Below, piece after piece: positions 46,620 to 55,583 of a stretch of DNA of 64,000 nucleotides. Position 1 is the first letter of the stretch. Every line of letters starts with the position of its first letter. A program made the translations under genes and the position numbers. Source of the DNA: an uncultured Paracoccaceae bacterium (GTDB lineage Bacteria; Pseudomonadota; Alphaproteobacteria; Rhodobacterales; Rhodobacteraceae); NCBI GenBank assembly GCA_947494445.1, contig CANLVD010000002.1, positions 62,001-126,000 of the forward strand, written 5' to 3'. The notes beneath the pieces are model-generated. The model ran no database searches. It was given only the letters and a program-made list of their open reading frames with translations, and was not told the origin of the DNA.

Positions 46620-47066
46620 TTACGCGTGCCTTGCCTGCCAGAGGGTCAGAACCGGGTGCTGAGTTGGAACAATTGCCAGTTTCTGGATCATTTCCGGCTC
46701 GAAAAAGCCGAACCCGGCCCCCTCACCCAGTCTGATGTTCTCAGGTTCCACTTGGCAATCCGTCTGAAACACATGCAAAAGCGCCTTGCGGCCCGCAGTT
46801 GAGGTCACACGCGCAAAGCCGTTGAGATCCGCGTCGCGCAGCTCCACGCCGGTCTCCTCGTGAAACTCACGTAACGCTGCCTGCTCGGCCGTCTCCCCTG
46901 CCTCGATCGCCCCGCCAAAGAGGCTCCAGAGGCCGGGCCAGACGACATCTGGACGGTCATCACGCAACTGCAACAAGACCCGCCCACGCCGGTCGCTCGC
47001 CATCACCAGCGCGCCCTGCACCGGGTTGGTCAGGTCTACTGCGCCGATGTTTGTCCAGCCGGTCAC
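46620..47066 (-). CDS. NUDIX hydrolase
   Basis: 148 aa. The Nudix box is intact: GGAIEAGETAEQAALREFHE followed by ETGVE. It starts with GTG overlapping the moaB stop. The substrate (a nucleoside diphosphate derivative) cannot be told from sequence. Last gene of a minus-strand run. Confidence 0.9.
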   Translation of the reverse strand: MTGWTNIGAVDLTNPVQGALVMASDRRGRVLLQLRDDRPDVVWPGLWSLFGGAIEAGETAEQAALREFHEETGVELRDADLNGFARVTSTAGRKALLHVFQTDCQVEPENIRLGEGAGFGFFEPEMIQKLAIVPTQHPVLTLWQARHA

Positions 47067-47605
47067 TTGCGCCGCTTGTGCTCATCCAGTCGCGGCATGA
47101 TTTCCACGAAATTGCAGGGTCGGTGGCGGTAATCCAGTTGCTTTGACAGAATCTCGTCCCAACCGTCCTTGCACGCCCCAGGCGAGCCGGGCAGCGCAAA
47201 CAGATAGGTCCCGTTCGCCACGCCTCCGCAAGCCCGGCTCTGCACCGCCGAGGTGCCGATCTTGGCCATGGAGACATGGGTGAACACCGTCCCGAAGGCA
47301 TCGATCTCCTTCTCATAGACATCGCGATGCGCCTCCACCGTGACATCGCGCCCGGTCAGACCCGTACCCCCGGTCGAGATCACAACATCGACATCCTCGC
47401 GGCCGCACCAGTCGCGCAACACTCCTGCAATCCGGTCCCGCTCATCGGCGATGATCTTGCGATCGGCCAGCTTATGCCCGGCTGCCTCCAGCCGTTCGAC
47501 CAGCACGTTGCCCGAGCGGTCATCATCGGCCACCCGCGTGTCCGACACCGTCAGAACGGCAATGCGCACCGGGATAAACTCCCGCGTCTCGTCAATTCGG
47601 GACAT
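47063..47605 (-). CDS. moaB: Molybdenum cofactor biosynthesis protein B
   Basis: 180 aa. MoaB/MogA fold with LTVSDTR near the N-terminus, STGGTGLTGRDVT in the nucleotide-binding region and LPGSPGACKDGWDEIL at the C-terminus. MoaB-type proteins adenylylate molybdopterin before metal insertion. Follows the LysE-family gene by 7 bases and overlaps the NUDIX gene by four. Confidence 0.94.
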   Translation of the reverse strand: MSRIDETREFIPVRIAVLTVSDTRVADDDRSGNVLVERLEAAGHKLADRKIIADERDRIAGVLRDWCGREDVDVVISTGGTGLTGRDVTVEAHRDVYEKEIDAFGTVFTHVSMAKIGTSAVQSRACGGVANGTYLFALPGSPGACKDGWDEILSKQLDYRHRPCNFVEIMPRLDEHKRRK

Positions 47606-47611
47606 ATGACC

Positions 47612-48238
47612 TCAACTCCGTGACAAAAGGGCAAGGCGCAGGGCCAGCGCGCCGAATATCGTGGCCGAGACATATCTGATCACCCGCCCGATCACAGGCC
47701 GTCCGGTCATCGCTTGCCCCAGCTTGCCCGCGCTCAGACCCACGGCTCCGTTCACAATCAGTCCACCGATGCAGATGATCACGCCCAAAAGCAGGAACTG
47801 CGGCAGGATCGGGCGGCTCTGGTCGACAAATTGCGGCAGGAAGGCCAGCACGAACAGGATCACCTTCACATTGGTCAGGTTGATCAAAAGCGCATCGCGA
47901 AACGGGTGCATCGCGCGCGGCACGCCTGTTGCGTCCTCCGGCGTCTCACGCAATGTGCGCCAGGCCAGAACCAGCAGGTAGATCACACCGAAAATCTGGA
48001 TCGTCAGGAACGCACCGGGATAAAGCGCCAGCAACGCGCCCAGCCCCAGACCCGCAAGGCAGACATGGACAAAGCAGCCCAGCGCCACGCCCAGATCAGC
48101 GGCAATCGCGGCCCGTGGTCCCCCGCGCAACCCCTGACTGAGGCAGAACATCATGTCAGGGCCCGGTGTCAGGTTCAACGCAAGGGCCGCCGGAATGAAG
48201 GCCAGAAGCGTGGCAAGAGAGACCGGCAACTCCATCAT
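47612..48238 (-). CDS. LysE/RhtB family amino-acid exporter
   Basis: 208 aa, six membrane segments. ALNLTPGPDMMFCLSQGLRG is the family N-terminal motif. The start overlaps the stop of the UDG gene. It probably exports an amino acid or related solute; no substrate is deducible. Confidence 0.92.
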   Translation of the reverse strand: MMELPVSLATLLAFIPAALALNLTPGPDMMFCLSQGLRGGPRAAIAADLGVALGCFVHVCLAGLGLGALLALYPGAFLTIQIFGVIYLLVLAWRTLRETPEDATGVPRAMHPFRDALLINLTNVKVILFVLAFLPQFVDQSRPILPQFLLLGVIICIGGLIVNGAVGLSAGKLGQAMTGRPVIGRVIRYVSATIFGALALRLALLSRS

Positions 48239-49020
48239 CGCCCCAGCCGCGCCTTGATCGCCAGCAAATCAGCCCATGCCTCGCGTTTTTTCATAGGATC
48301 GCGCAACAAGGCGGCGGGGTGGAACATCGGCATCACCGGCCGCCCGCCAAGATCGCCCCAATTGCCCCGCATCCGGGTGATCCCGGTCGTTGTCTGCAAG
48401 ACCGTGCGCGTGGCCGAATTGCCCATCACCACGATCACCTGCGGCGCTGCCAACTCAATATGGCGCATCAGAAAAGGCCGCATCATCGTCACTTCGTCGG
48501 TGGAGGGATCGCGGTTTTCCGGTGGACGCCAGGGGATCGTGTTGGTGATGTAGATCGCGTCCTCCGCGACTTCCGCATCCCGGCTCAGACCAATGGCCGC
48601 AAACATCTTGTCAAGCAATTGCCCCGACCGGCCGACAAAGGGCTTGCCGATCCGATCCTCGTCCCGTCCCGGAGCCTCGCCGATGATCATCACCCGGGCC
48701 TCCGGATTGCCGTCGGCAAAGACCAGATTGCGCGCACCGCGCTTCAACGCACAGCCATCAAACGCCGCCATGGCCGCCTTCAAGCCCGCCAGATCACCGG
48801 CAGCCTGCGCCAGAGCGCCACTGGCCGCATCCGCGACCGGGACGGCCTTGGGGGCATCCTGAACGGAGACCACAGGAGCCTCAGGAGGCGGCGCAGGTGC
48901 CGCAAACCGGTCCAAAGGCGTGTCCTCGATCGCCTCATCCACCCCAAGCTCTACCTGCCAGGCAAGCGCTGCCAAAGCGGTCTGTGTGTCGAGTTCAACG
49001 GACAAAATTTCGCGCACCAT
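48235..49020 (-). CDS. Uracil-DNA glycosylase superfamily protein without the Fe-S cysteines
   Basis: 261 aa. Motif I GEAPGRDEDRIGKPFVGRSG and motif III-type MFHPAALLRDP place it in the family 4/5 group of UDGs. The four Cys that bind the 4Fe-4S cluster in family 4 are absent: the only Cys in the protein is in FDGCALKRG. A 70-residue N-terminal Ala/Pro-rich extension is present. It overlaps the Sel1-like gene by 26 bases. Base-excision repair of uracil is likely; the cluster-free form is a variant. Confidence 0.85.
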   Translation of the reverse strand: MVREILSVELDTQTALAALAWQVELGVDEAIEDTPLDRFAAPAPPPEAPVVSVQDAPKAVPVADAASGALAQAAGDLAGLKAAMAAFDGCALKRGARNLVFADGNPEARVMIIGEAPGRDEDRIGKPFVGRSGQLLDKMFAAIGLSRDAEVAEDAIYITNTIPWRPPENRDPSTDEVTMMRPFLMRHIELAAPQVIVVMGNSATRTVLQTTTGITRMRGNWGDLGGRPVMPMFHPAALLRDPMKKREAWADLLAIKARLGR

Positions 49021-50761
49021 TGTTCAGTATGAGGGTTTCCGGCGTCCAGAACATCCTGTCTGTGTCCTCCAAGGTCAACGGGCCATTCAGATATTCCTGC
49101 GTTTGCCTGCGCAGCTCAATAACGGGATCACAATTGACACCGTCCCGAAGTGCACATGCTTTTTGAAAATAATACAGCGCACGCGGCAGGTTCACGCCCA
49201 ATTCCCCATCCCGATAGGCTGTTCCCAGACGACCACATGCCCAAGGGTACCCGCCGTCACAAGCGGCTTTCCAAAGCCCTACAGCACGCTCTCGATTTTG
49301 GCCATCTGGCAATTTTTCCCAATAGACAAGTCCAAGGAAGGCACAGCCCAGGTTTGATCCCTGTTCACAGGTCGACTGGAACAGCGCCTGAGCGGTATCG
49401 ACATCTGTGACAGGATCACCTTCATCAAGCAGATACTCACCCAACATGTTACAGCCCTGCAAAGGTGAAAGCGCGCAATATTTCTCCAGGTATGAGTGAA
49501 TATTGGGATCATTTTTCCAGTTCAGATCAATGTAAAGACGGCACCCGTATCCAAGGTCGAGATTACATGCCTTCAAATAGAACGCAGTAGCGCGCTCCTT
49601 GTTTTTCAGCACTGCAACAGGTTTGTACCACGAAGGCGGCGACGCAGGCGGGAACAAGTCTAAACCCGCGCCAAGACAGGCCGCCGGACTGCCATATTCG
49701 CACCCCTGAACTGATGCCCTATGCGCCAAATAGTCTTCATCCGGTCGGCTTTTGTGCGTCCGCAGATAAGTCGACATCCATTCGCAGCTGCGCCAGTCAC
49801 CGCCGTCACAGCCAGCCTGAAAAAATGTCAGCAAGCGTTCAGGTTCAGAACTCAGCCGCCCAGCATGAAGACACAAACCATCAGGGTCCAACTCACACTG
49901 GTGTGACGCATCCAGAAATCCCGACGCGACAGCCTTTTCCTGAACAAAGACAAAAGCAGTGGTGAACAGGAACACAAGACATGCAGCAACCGCACTCAGC
50001 ACAGCGGCAGGCATCCCCTCAACGTTCAAAGCCCGATTAAGACCCAGACTGTCAAACGCCCTCATGACAAACAGGCTCAGGCCGTAGATCCAGGCAAGCA
50101 GCGAGGTCAGAAACGTGGAATAGAAAAATATGGAGTAGAAGGAATAGCCCATCACGATTTCACTCAGATGAAATGGCTGTTCCCGAACGAGCAGGAAGAA
50201 CGGGACCAGGGCGGCCAGAATAATGAACAAGCTGAGAAAGAAGTCCAAAGCGAGATAGCCAAAAGGCCGCAGGATGCCAGCCAAAGCTCCCCCGGGCTGA
50301 CCATTCTCTTTCTCAGAGTTTTCTCTTTCAGCCTTGGCAAGGCGACCCAATATCCATCGTGTCTGCGCGATCGAGATATAATCCGGGATCAAATTTAAAA
50401 TCGCCGCAGCCGCAAAGATTTTCCACAGTTCAGGGGTGTAACCGAACCGCTGATGTGCGTTGTCAAAAATGAGCAGTGACAAGAAATAGATGGCACCGAC
50501 TGCAAGCAAAGATGACAAGGCGGATGCGAAAAGGCGTTTTATGGATGGCAACCTGCCATTGAAAATTCTAGCCCCGTAAATCCGGTCAAAACCATTGCAA
50601 AACAAGCCTGCCCAACTGCTGCGGTAGGCTCCCATCATGTACCGTGACAGGTTTTCCTTCCACGTCGGCGATCCAAGCCTGACAAGGGAAAAAATTGCAG
50701 TGGCGGCCATGCCAGCCAATGCCTGTGCAGGTGAAAGATGATCTGTAACAAAGTCCCACAT
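48995..50761 (-). CDS. Membrane protein with Cys-rich Sel1-like repeats
   Basis: 588 aa from the ATG at 50,761 (a TTG 19 codons upstream is the alternative). About six membrane segments occupy residues 15-280. The C-terminal 300 residues hold at least five Sel1-like repeats (CDGGDWRSC, CNLDLGYGC, CEQGSNLGCAFLG, CDGGYPWACGRLG), each with a pair of Cys seven to nine residues apart as in Hcp-type cysteine-rich repeat proteins. The repeat domain is probably extracytoplasmic with disulfides. Function unknown. Its end overlaps the UDG start by 26 bases. Confidence 0.8.
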   Translation of the reverse strand: MWDFVTDHLSPAQALAGMAATAIFSLVRLGSPTWKENLSRYMMGAYRSSWAGLFCNGFDRIYGARIFNGRLPSIKRLFASALSSLLAVGAIYFLSLLIFDNAHQRFGYTPELWKIFAAAAILNLIPDYISIAQTRWILGRLAKAERENSEKENGQPGGALAGILRPFGYLALDFFLSLFIILAALVPFFLLVREQPFHLSEIVMGYSFYSIFFYSTFLTSLLAWIYGLSLFVMRAFDSLGLNRALNVEGMPAAVLSAVAACLVFLFTTAFVFVQEKAVASGFLDASHQCELDPDGLCLHAGRLSSEPERLLTFFQAGCDGGDWRSCEWMSTYLRTHKSRPDEDYLAHRASVQGCEYGSPAACLGAGLDLFPPASPPSWYKPVAVLKNKERATAFYLKACNLDLGYGCRLYIDLNWKNDPNIHSYLEKYCALSPLQGCNMLGEYLLDEGDPVTDVDTAQALFQSTCEQGSNLGCAFLGLVYWEKLPDGQNRERAVGLWKAACDGGYPWACGRLGTAYRDGELGVNLPRALYYFQKACALRDGVNCDPVIELRRQTQEYLNGPLTLEDTDRMFWTPETLILNNGARNFVR

Positions 50762-50930
50762 CACTTCATCTGACCGCGAATCGACGCGATTGACCAGATG
50801 CAAAGATACAAGCGACAATTCGCTGAAATGGGTTGGTTTCTGCCTGATTAACCACTAATTAACCAAAGCGATTGACGTTGGGGCGTCTTGAGCGCAGACT
50901 CAAGCATAGCGAAAACAGGAGGGTATCCCC

Positions 50931-51278
50931 ATGACGGATGACCGGCTGTATCAGCTTTGGGAGACGGAAACCTCGCCTGAGGCCATCCCGGAGCTCGTTT
51001 TTGCGTTTGGACTTGCGGCATTGTTCTGGGCCGTTCTCGCCGCCGTTTTCTGGGCGGGCTGGACAGGTGTGTCCCCGTTTCCGGCCTTTGCAGGCGGTGC
51101 AGTTGCGCTCAACGCGATCTGGGCTGCTTTTGTCTATGGCCTGCCGCGCCTGTCGGAAAAGACCCGTGGTGATTTCCCGCTCTACCACCGCCGCGCGCTG
51201 ATTGCGCCGACCGTTCTGGTGGTGATGCCGGCCCTTGTGGCCAGCGCCTATCTTCTGGGCCACTGGTTGCCGCACTGA
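50931..51278 (+). CDS. Small membrane protein of unknown function
   Basis: 115 aa from the ATG at 50,931, preceded by AGGAGGG. Three membrane segments (FAFGLAALFWAVLAAVFWAG, FAGGAVALNAIWAAFVYG, APTVLVVMPALVASAYLLG). An acidic N-terminus. It lies 63 bases before pyrB, but no family is recognised. A short CTTGAG/CTCAAG inverted repeat is at 50,887-50,904 in the promoter region. Confidence 0.75.
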   Translation: MTDDRLYQLWETETSPEAIPELVFAFGLAALFWAVLAAVFWAGWTGVSPFPAFAGGAVALNAIWAAFVYGLPRLSEKTRGDFPLYHRRALIAPTVLVVMPALVASAYLLGHWLPH

Positions 51279-51341
51279 TCCTCTCGACAGGGCGGTCTGG
51301 ACTGGTATAAGCGCGCTCAGGCACTGATGCGCGGAGGTCTC

Positions 51342-52292
51342 ATGTTTTCCCAACGCCACCTGCTTGGCATCGAAGGGCTGAGCCAGTCCGACATCACCGC
51401 TATCCTTGATCTGTCCGAGACCTACGTCGAGCAGAACCGCAAGACCAACAAGCATCTCGATGTGCTCACGGGCCTGACCCAGATCAACATGTTCTTCGAG
51501 AATTCCACCCGCACGCAAGCCTCGTTCGAGCTGGCGGGCAAGCGGCTGGGCGCGGATGTCATGAACATGTCCATGCAGGCCTCATCGATCAAGAAGGGTG
51601 AGACGCTGATCGACACGGCACTTACGCTCAATGCCATGCACCCTGACCTGCTGGTCGTGCGTCACCCAAATTCAGGAGCGGTCAACCTGCTCGCCTCCAA
51701 GGTCAATTGCTCGGTCCTGAATGCGGGCGATGGGCGACACGAGCATCCCACGCAGGCGCTTCTTGACGCTCTCACCATCCGCCGCCGCAAGGGCCGCCTG
51801 CATAGGCTGACCATCGCAATCTGCGGCGACATTGCCCATTCGCGCGTTGCACGCTCCAACATCATCCTTCTGGGCAAGATGGAAAACCGCATCCGTCTGA
51901 TCGCCCCGCCCACTCTGCTGCCCTCTGGCATCGACAAACTGGGGGTCGAGGTCACAGGCGACATGCGAGAGGGGCTCAAGGACGTCGATGTCGTCATGAT
52001 GCTGCGCCTCCAGCGCGAACGGATGGACGGCGGCTTCATCCCGTCCGAGCGCGAGTATTTCCACCGCTTCGGACTGGACGATGAAAAGCTGGCAATCGCC
52101 AATGACGACGCCATCGTGATGCATCCCGGCCCGATGAACCGCGGGGTCGAGATTGACGGTCTGATCGCCGACGACATCAACCGCTCGGTCATTCAGGAAC
52201 AGGTCGAAATGGGCGTCGCCGTGCGCATGGCCGCCATGGACCTGCTGGCGCGCAACCACAAACGCTGGCGGGTTGAAGAGGCCATGGCGTGA
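51342..52292 (+). CDS. pyrB: Aspartate carbamoyltransferase catalytic subunit
   Basis: 316 aa from the ATG at 51,342 with GGAGG at 51,333-51,337. [20 protein letters not shown] carries the carbamoyl-phosphate STRT site; [23 protein letters not shown] and [12 protein letters not shown] complete the active site. It makes N-carbamoyl-aspartate in pyrimidine synthesis. The pyrC-like gene lies downstream after one intervening gene, matching pyrB-pyrC' arrangements in which the PyrC-like protein is structural. Confidence 0.97.
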   Translation: MFSQRHLLGIEGLSQSDITAILDLSETYVEQNRKTNKHLDVLTGLTQINMFFENSTRTQASFELAGKRLGADVMNMSMQASSIKKGETLIDTALTLNAMHPDLLVVRHPNSGAVNLLASKVNCSVLNAGDGRHEHPTQALLDALTIRRRKGRLHRLTIAICGDIAHSRVARSNIILLGKMENRIRLIAPPTLLPSGIDKLGVEVTGDMREGLKDVDVVMMLRLQRERMDGGFIPSEREYFHRFGLDDEKLAIANDDAIVMHPGPMNRGVEIDGLIADDINRSVIQEQVEMGVAVRMAAMDLLARNHKRWRVEEAMA

Positions 52293-52468
52293 GCACCTGC
52301 TGCAATCAGACCCGTGAAACTTCCACGCTGAGTTGGCAAGATCGGTGGATGTATGCAGCCACCTATAAAGGCACCAAGCTCACTTGTTTTGCCCATGAGA
52401 GTGAGGCGGGTAAGTTTTGAGTAACAAATTCGATCTGAAAAACAGCTTCTTTTCAGTAACTTGCGATT

Positions 52469-52486
52469 CTGTCCCCGCGGGGACAG
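52469..52486. repeat. 18-bp perfect palindrome between pyrB and the next gene
   Basis: CTGTCCCCGCGGGGACAG is a perfect inverted repeat in a 255-base gap within the presumed pyr transcript. No T-run follows, so it is not a standard terminator. It may be a protein-binding site, or an mRNA hairpin that separates expression of pyrB from downstream genes. Confidence 0.45.
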
Positions 52487-52547
52487 CCAAAACCCCTCCG
52501 GGCGTAGCTTCACGGGTTCCCATTGCCCCCATACCGGGATGCGCCTC

Positions 52548-53126
52548 ATGACCCGCAAAATCGGCATGGCAGATGAGCCCGCAGGCTGGCAGCGCTACTT
52601 CGACCCCGACGAGCGTCTGTTGTGGCAGGGTCGCCCGGTGCCGGGGCTGGGGATTGACCTACCCACTTGCGGTCTTGCCCTCTTTGGTCTGCCGTTTCTC
52701 GGTGGAGGCATTTTCATGATGGTAACGGCTGTCCGCGATGCAATGGGCGCATCCGGCATCGACAATGATTTCGGACCCTTGGGCCTTTTTGTCTTCTCAC
52801 TGCCGTTCTCAGCCATCGGATTTGGTCTGGTGTTCGGCATCTGGTGGTATCAATACCGCCTGCGCAAAACCGCGCGCTATGCGGTCACCAACAAGCGCGC
52901 CTACATCGCCCATCAGGTCTGGAACCGAAAGCTTGAGGTGCATCCGATTCATCCCGAGGCCGAGATCACCATGGAAGAGGGCCGCACCACATCGGTCACT
53001 TTTGCCGTCAAACGCTGGACCGACAGCGATGGTGACCGGCAAAAGCAGGAGCACAGCTTTCTCTATCTTGAGGACGGCGAAGTCGTGTATGACATCCTGC
53101 GCAAAGTTCAAAGAGGCGACGCATGA
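52548..53126 (+). CDS. Membrane protein with PH-like domain, located between pyrB and the pyrC-like gene
   Basis: 192 aa from the ATG at 52,548. Two membrane segments (LALFGLPFLGGGIFMMV and FVFSLPFSAIGFGLVFGIWW) follow YFDPDERLLWQGRP, then a beta-rich soluble part beginning ARYAVTNKRAYI. This layout resembles bacterial PH-domain (YdbS/YdbT-like) membrane proteins. The stop overlaps the start of the pyrC-like gene (ATGA). Function unknown. Confidence 0.75.
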   Translation: MTRKIGMADEPAGWQRYFDPDERLLWQGRPVPGLGIDLPTCGLALFGLPFLGGGIFMMVTAVRDAMGASGIDNDFGPLGLFVFSLPFSAIGFGLVFGIWWYQYRLRKTARYAVTNKRAYIAHQVWNRKLEVHPIHPEAEITMEEGRTTSVTFAVKRWTDSDGDRQKQEHSFLYLEDGEVVYDILRKVQRGDA

Positions 53127-54382
53127 CCATCCTGACCAATGTCCGCCTGATCGACCCCGAAGCCGGGACCGAGATGACAGGCTCTCTGGCGATCGAGGAT
53201 GGCCGGATTGCCGAAGTGACCGAGCGCCCGCTGGCAGGCATCGATTGTGGGGGCATGTGTCTGGCTCCGGGCATTGTCGACATCGGCGTCAAGGTCTGCG
53301 AACCGGGCGAGCGGCACAAGGAAAGCTTTCGCTCAGCAGGGCTGGCAGCAGCGGCAGGCGGGGTCACGACCATCGTCACCCGCCCCGACACGGACCCCGT
53401 GACCGACAGTCCCGAGACGCTTGAGTTCGTGCGCAAGCGCAGCGCCGACAGTCTGGTTCATGTGCTGCCCATGGCCGCGCTGACCAAGGGGCGGCTGGGT
53501 GCCGAGATGTCCGAGATCGGCTTTCTGCTCGATGCCGGCGCCGTGGCCTTCACCGATTGCGACAGCGTGGTGGAAAACACCAAGGTGCTGACACGGGCCA
53601 TGAGCTATGCTGCCTCTCTGGGCGCACTGGTCATCGGCCACCCGCAGGAACCTGTGCTCAGCAAGGGGGCCTGCATCACCTCGGGTGCCTTTGCCGCCAA
53701 GCTGGGCTTGCCTGCGGTCTCTCCTCTGGCCGAGCGGATGGGGCTGGAACGCGATCTTGCACTGGTCGAGGCAACAGGTGTCAAATGGCACGCTGACCAG
53801 ATCACCTGTGCCGCTGCCCTGCCCGCACTGGAACGCGCACGCGAGGCCGGTCTCGATGTCACCGCGGGGACATCGATCCATCATCTGACGCTTAATCTTC
53901 TGGACATCGACGATTATCGCACCTTCTTCAAACTCAAGCCGCCCCTGCGCCATGAAGAAGACCGGATGGCCATCGTATCCGCGCTGAGCGACGGTCTGAT
54001 CGACATCATCTCCTCCATGCACACGCCCCAGGATGAAGAAAGCAAACGTCTGCCGTTCGAGGCCGCAGCCTCAGGTGCTGTCGCACTTGAAACCCTCCTG
54101 CCCGCCGCCTTGCAACTGGTCCACGCGGGTCATCTGAGCCTGCCCCGGCTCTGGGCGGCTCTCAGCCTCAACCCCGCAAAACGCCTTGGACTGGAGGCAG
54201 GGCGTCTGTCCGAGGGTGCCCCTGCCGATCTGGTGCTCTTCAATCCTGACGCGCCGTTCGTGCTGGACCGTGCTGACCTGCGCTCGAAGTCGAAAAACAC
54301 GCCCTATGATCTGCGGCGCATGACCGGCAAGGTGCAGGCCACATGGGTTGCGGGCCATCAGGTGTTCGGGTCCAGCCTGTGA
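53123..54382 (+). CDS. Dihydroorotase-like protein lacking the metal site (PyrC')
   Basis: 419 aa, amidohydrolase fold of the multifunctional-complex DHOase type. Where active enzymes have DxHxH, this has DIGVKVCEPG (about 53-62); where they have the catalytic Asp in TDHAP, this has SMHTP (about 298-302). IHHLTL (about 252) and GHPQEP (about 172) retain some His. Loss of both the metal ligands and the Asp means it cannot be a normal DHOase. In Pseudomonas a similar PyrC' is a structural partner of PyrB; the same is likely here. A catalytic PyrC should be elsewhere in the genome. Confidence 0.88.
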   Translation: MTILTNVRLIDPEAGTEMTGSLAIEDGRIAEVTERPLAGIDCGGMCLAPGIVDIGVKVCEPGERHKESFRSAGLAAAAGGVTTIVTRPDTDPVTDSPETLEFVRKRSADSLVHVLPMAALTKGRLGAEMSEIGFLLDAGAVAFTDCDSVVENTKVLTRAMSYAASLGALVIGHPQEPVLSKGACITSGAFAAKLGLPAVSPLAERMGLERDLALVEATGVKWHADQITCAAALPALERAREAGLDVTAGTSIHHLTLNLLDIDDYRTFFKLKPPLRHEEDRMAIVSALSDGLIDIISSMHTPQDEESKRLPFEAAASGAVALETLLPAALQLVHAGHLSLPRLWAALSLNPAKRLGLEAGRLSEGAPADLVLFNPDAPFVLDRADLRSKSKNTPYDLRRMTGKVQATWVAGHQVFGSSL

Positions 54383-54440
54383 GCTTTTCGATTTTCCCCA
54401 AATACTCACATTCCCACCATCTGCCAGCGGAACAACATCC

Positions 54441-55025
54441 ATGATCCTCGCCCTGACCTTCATCCTTGCCTATCTGCTCGGCTCGGTGCCGTTCGGCATC
54501 GTCATCACCCGGGCGCTGGGGCTGGGCGATCTGCGCGCCATCGGCTCGGGCAACATCGGGGCGACCAATGTGCTGAGAACCGGCAATAAACCGGCGGCAT
54601 TGGCCACCCTGATCCTCGACGCGGGCAAGGGCGGCATTGCAGTCCTGATCGCGCGCGCGCTGTTCGGGGAGACCGCAGCCCAACTGGCAGGGCTTGGTGC
54701 GTTTCTGGGGCATCTCTACCCTGTCTACCTGAAGTTTCAGGGCGGCAAGGGCGTGGCCACGTATCTGGGCATATTGCTGGCACTGCTTTTCCCCGCCGGG
54801 CTGGCCGCCTGTGCGACATGGGTCGTCACAGCGCTGGTCACGCGGATCTCGTCTGCCTCTGCCCTTGTCGCCTCCGCGTCTGCCCCGATCTGGCTCTGGA
54901 TCTTCGGAGCGCCGGGGGCCGTCTGGCTGGGCATTGTCCTTGCAGCCCTTGTCTGGTGGCGGCACAAAAGCAACATTGCGCGCCTCCGGGACGGAACGGA
55001 GCCCAAAATCGGCAAGAAATCCTGA
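54441..55025 (+). CDS. plsY: Acyl-phosphate glycerol-3-phosphate acyltransferase
   Basis: 194 aa from the ATG at 54,441; the earlier in-frame start lies inside the preceding gene. Five or six membrane segments. Family motifs are SVPFGIVI, GSGNIGATNVLR and GHLYPVYLKFQGGKGVAT. It acylates glycerol-3-phosphate using acyl-phosphate, the first step of phospholipid synthesis. Confidence 0.95.
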   Translation: MILALTFILAYLLGSVPFGIVITRALGLGDLRAIGSGNIGATNVLRTGNKPAALATLILDAGKGGIAVLIARALFGETAAQLAGLGAFLGHLYPVYLKFQGGKGVATYLGILLALLFPAGLAACATWVVTALVTRISSASALVASASAPIWLWIFGAPGAVWLGIVLAALVWWRHKSNIARLRDGTEPKIGKKS

Positions 55026-55091
55026 GCCTGCCAAAGTCTGACCATCTTTGCACGAGACCAAGGGGCACATCACAACAATTCCGAGGGTCTC

Positions 55092-55583
55092 ATGGGTTTC
55101 AAAGCTGCTGTTCGCACCTGCATTTCCAAATGGATAACGTTCTCAGGCCGTGCGCCACGGTCTGAATACTGGTGGTTCATGCTGGCCAATATCCTGCTTT
55201 ATGTTCTGCTCATGATGCTGGGTGGGGGACTGGCCTTTGGACTTGGATCGCTGGGGGGCGGCAGTGCAATGGGCATCATCACGGTGATCATTCTGGCCGT
55301 GCCGATCCTGTTCCTGTTCATCGCCTCGCTCTCGGCCATGGTGCGGCGTCTGCATGACCGCAATCTCAGCGGCTGGTGGTATGTCGGTCTGATTGCCCTG
55401 TCGGCAGCACAGGGCGGTGCCGGTGCCTTTGATCCCGGCGGGATCATGAGCCTTGTCTTCACCGGTCTCTATGTTGTCGGCTCAATCGCGCTTCTCGTCG
55501 TGCTCTGCCTCAGGGGAACAGCTGGCGAGAACCGCTTCGGCTCCGATCCACTGAACCAGAACGCCGAAGACGTCTTTGCCTGA
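55092..55583 (+). CDS. DUF805 membrane protein (copy 1)
   Basis: 163 aa, four membrane segments. TFSGRAPRSEYWWFMLANIL at the start and MVRRLHDRNLSGWWYVGLI in the middle are the DUF805 hallmarks; GENRFGSDPL closes the protein. The stop lies within the start of the second copy. Function unknown; DUF805 is common in membranes near stress or cell-envelope genes. Confidence 0.9.
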   Translation: MGFKAAVRTCISKWITFSGRAPRSEYWWFMLANILLYVLLMMLGGGLAFGLGSLGGGSAMGIITVIILAVPILFLFIASLSAMVRRLHDRNLSGWWYVGLIALSAAQGGAGAFDPGGIMSLVFTGLYVVGSIALLVVLCLRGTAGENRFGSDPLNQNAEDVFA

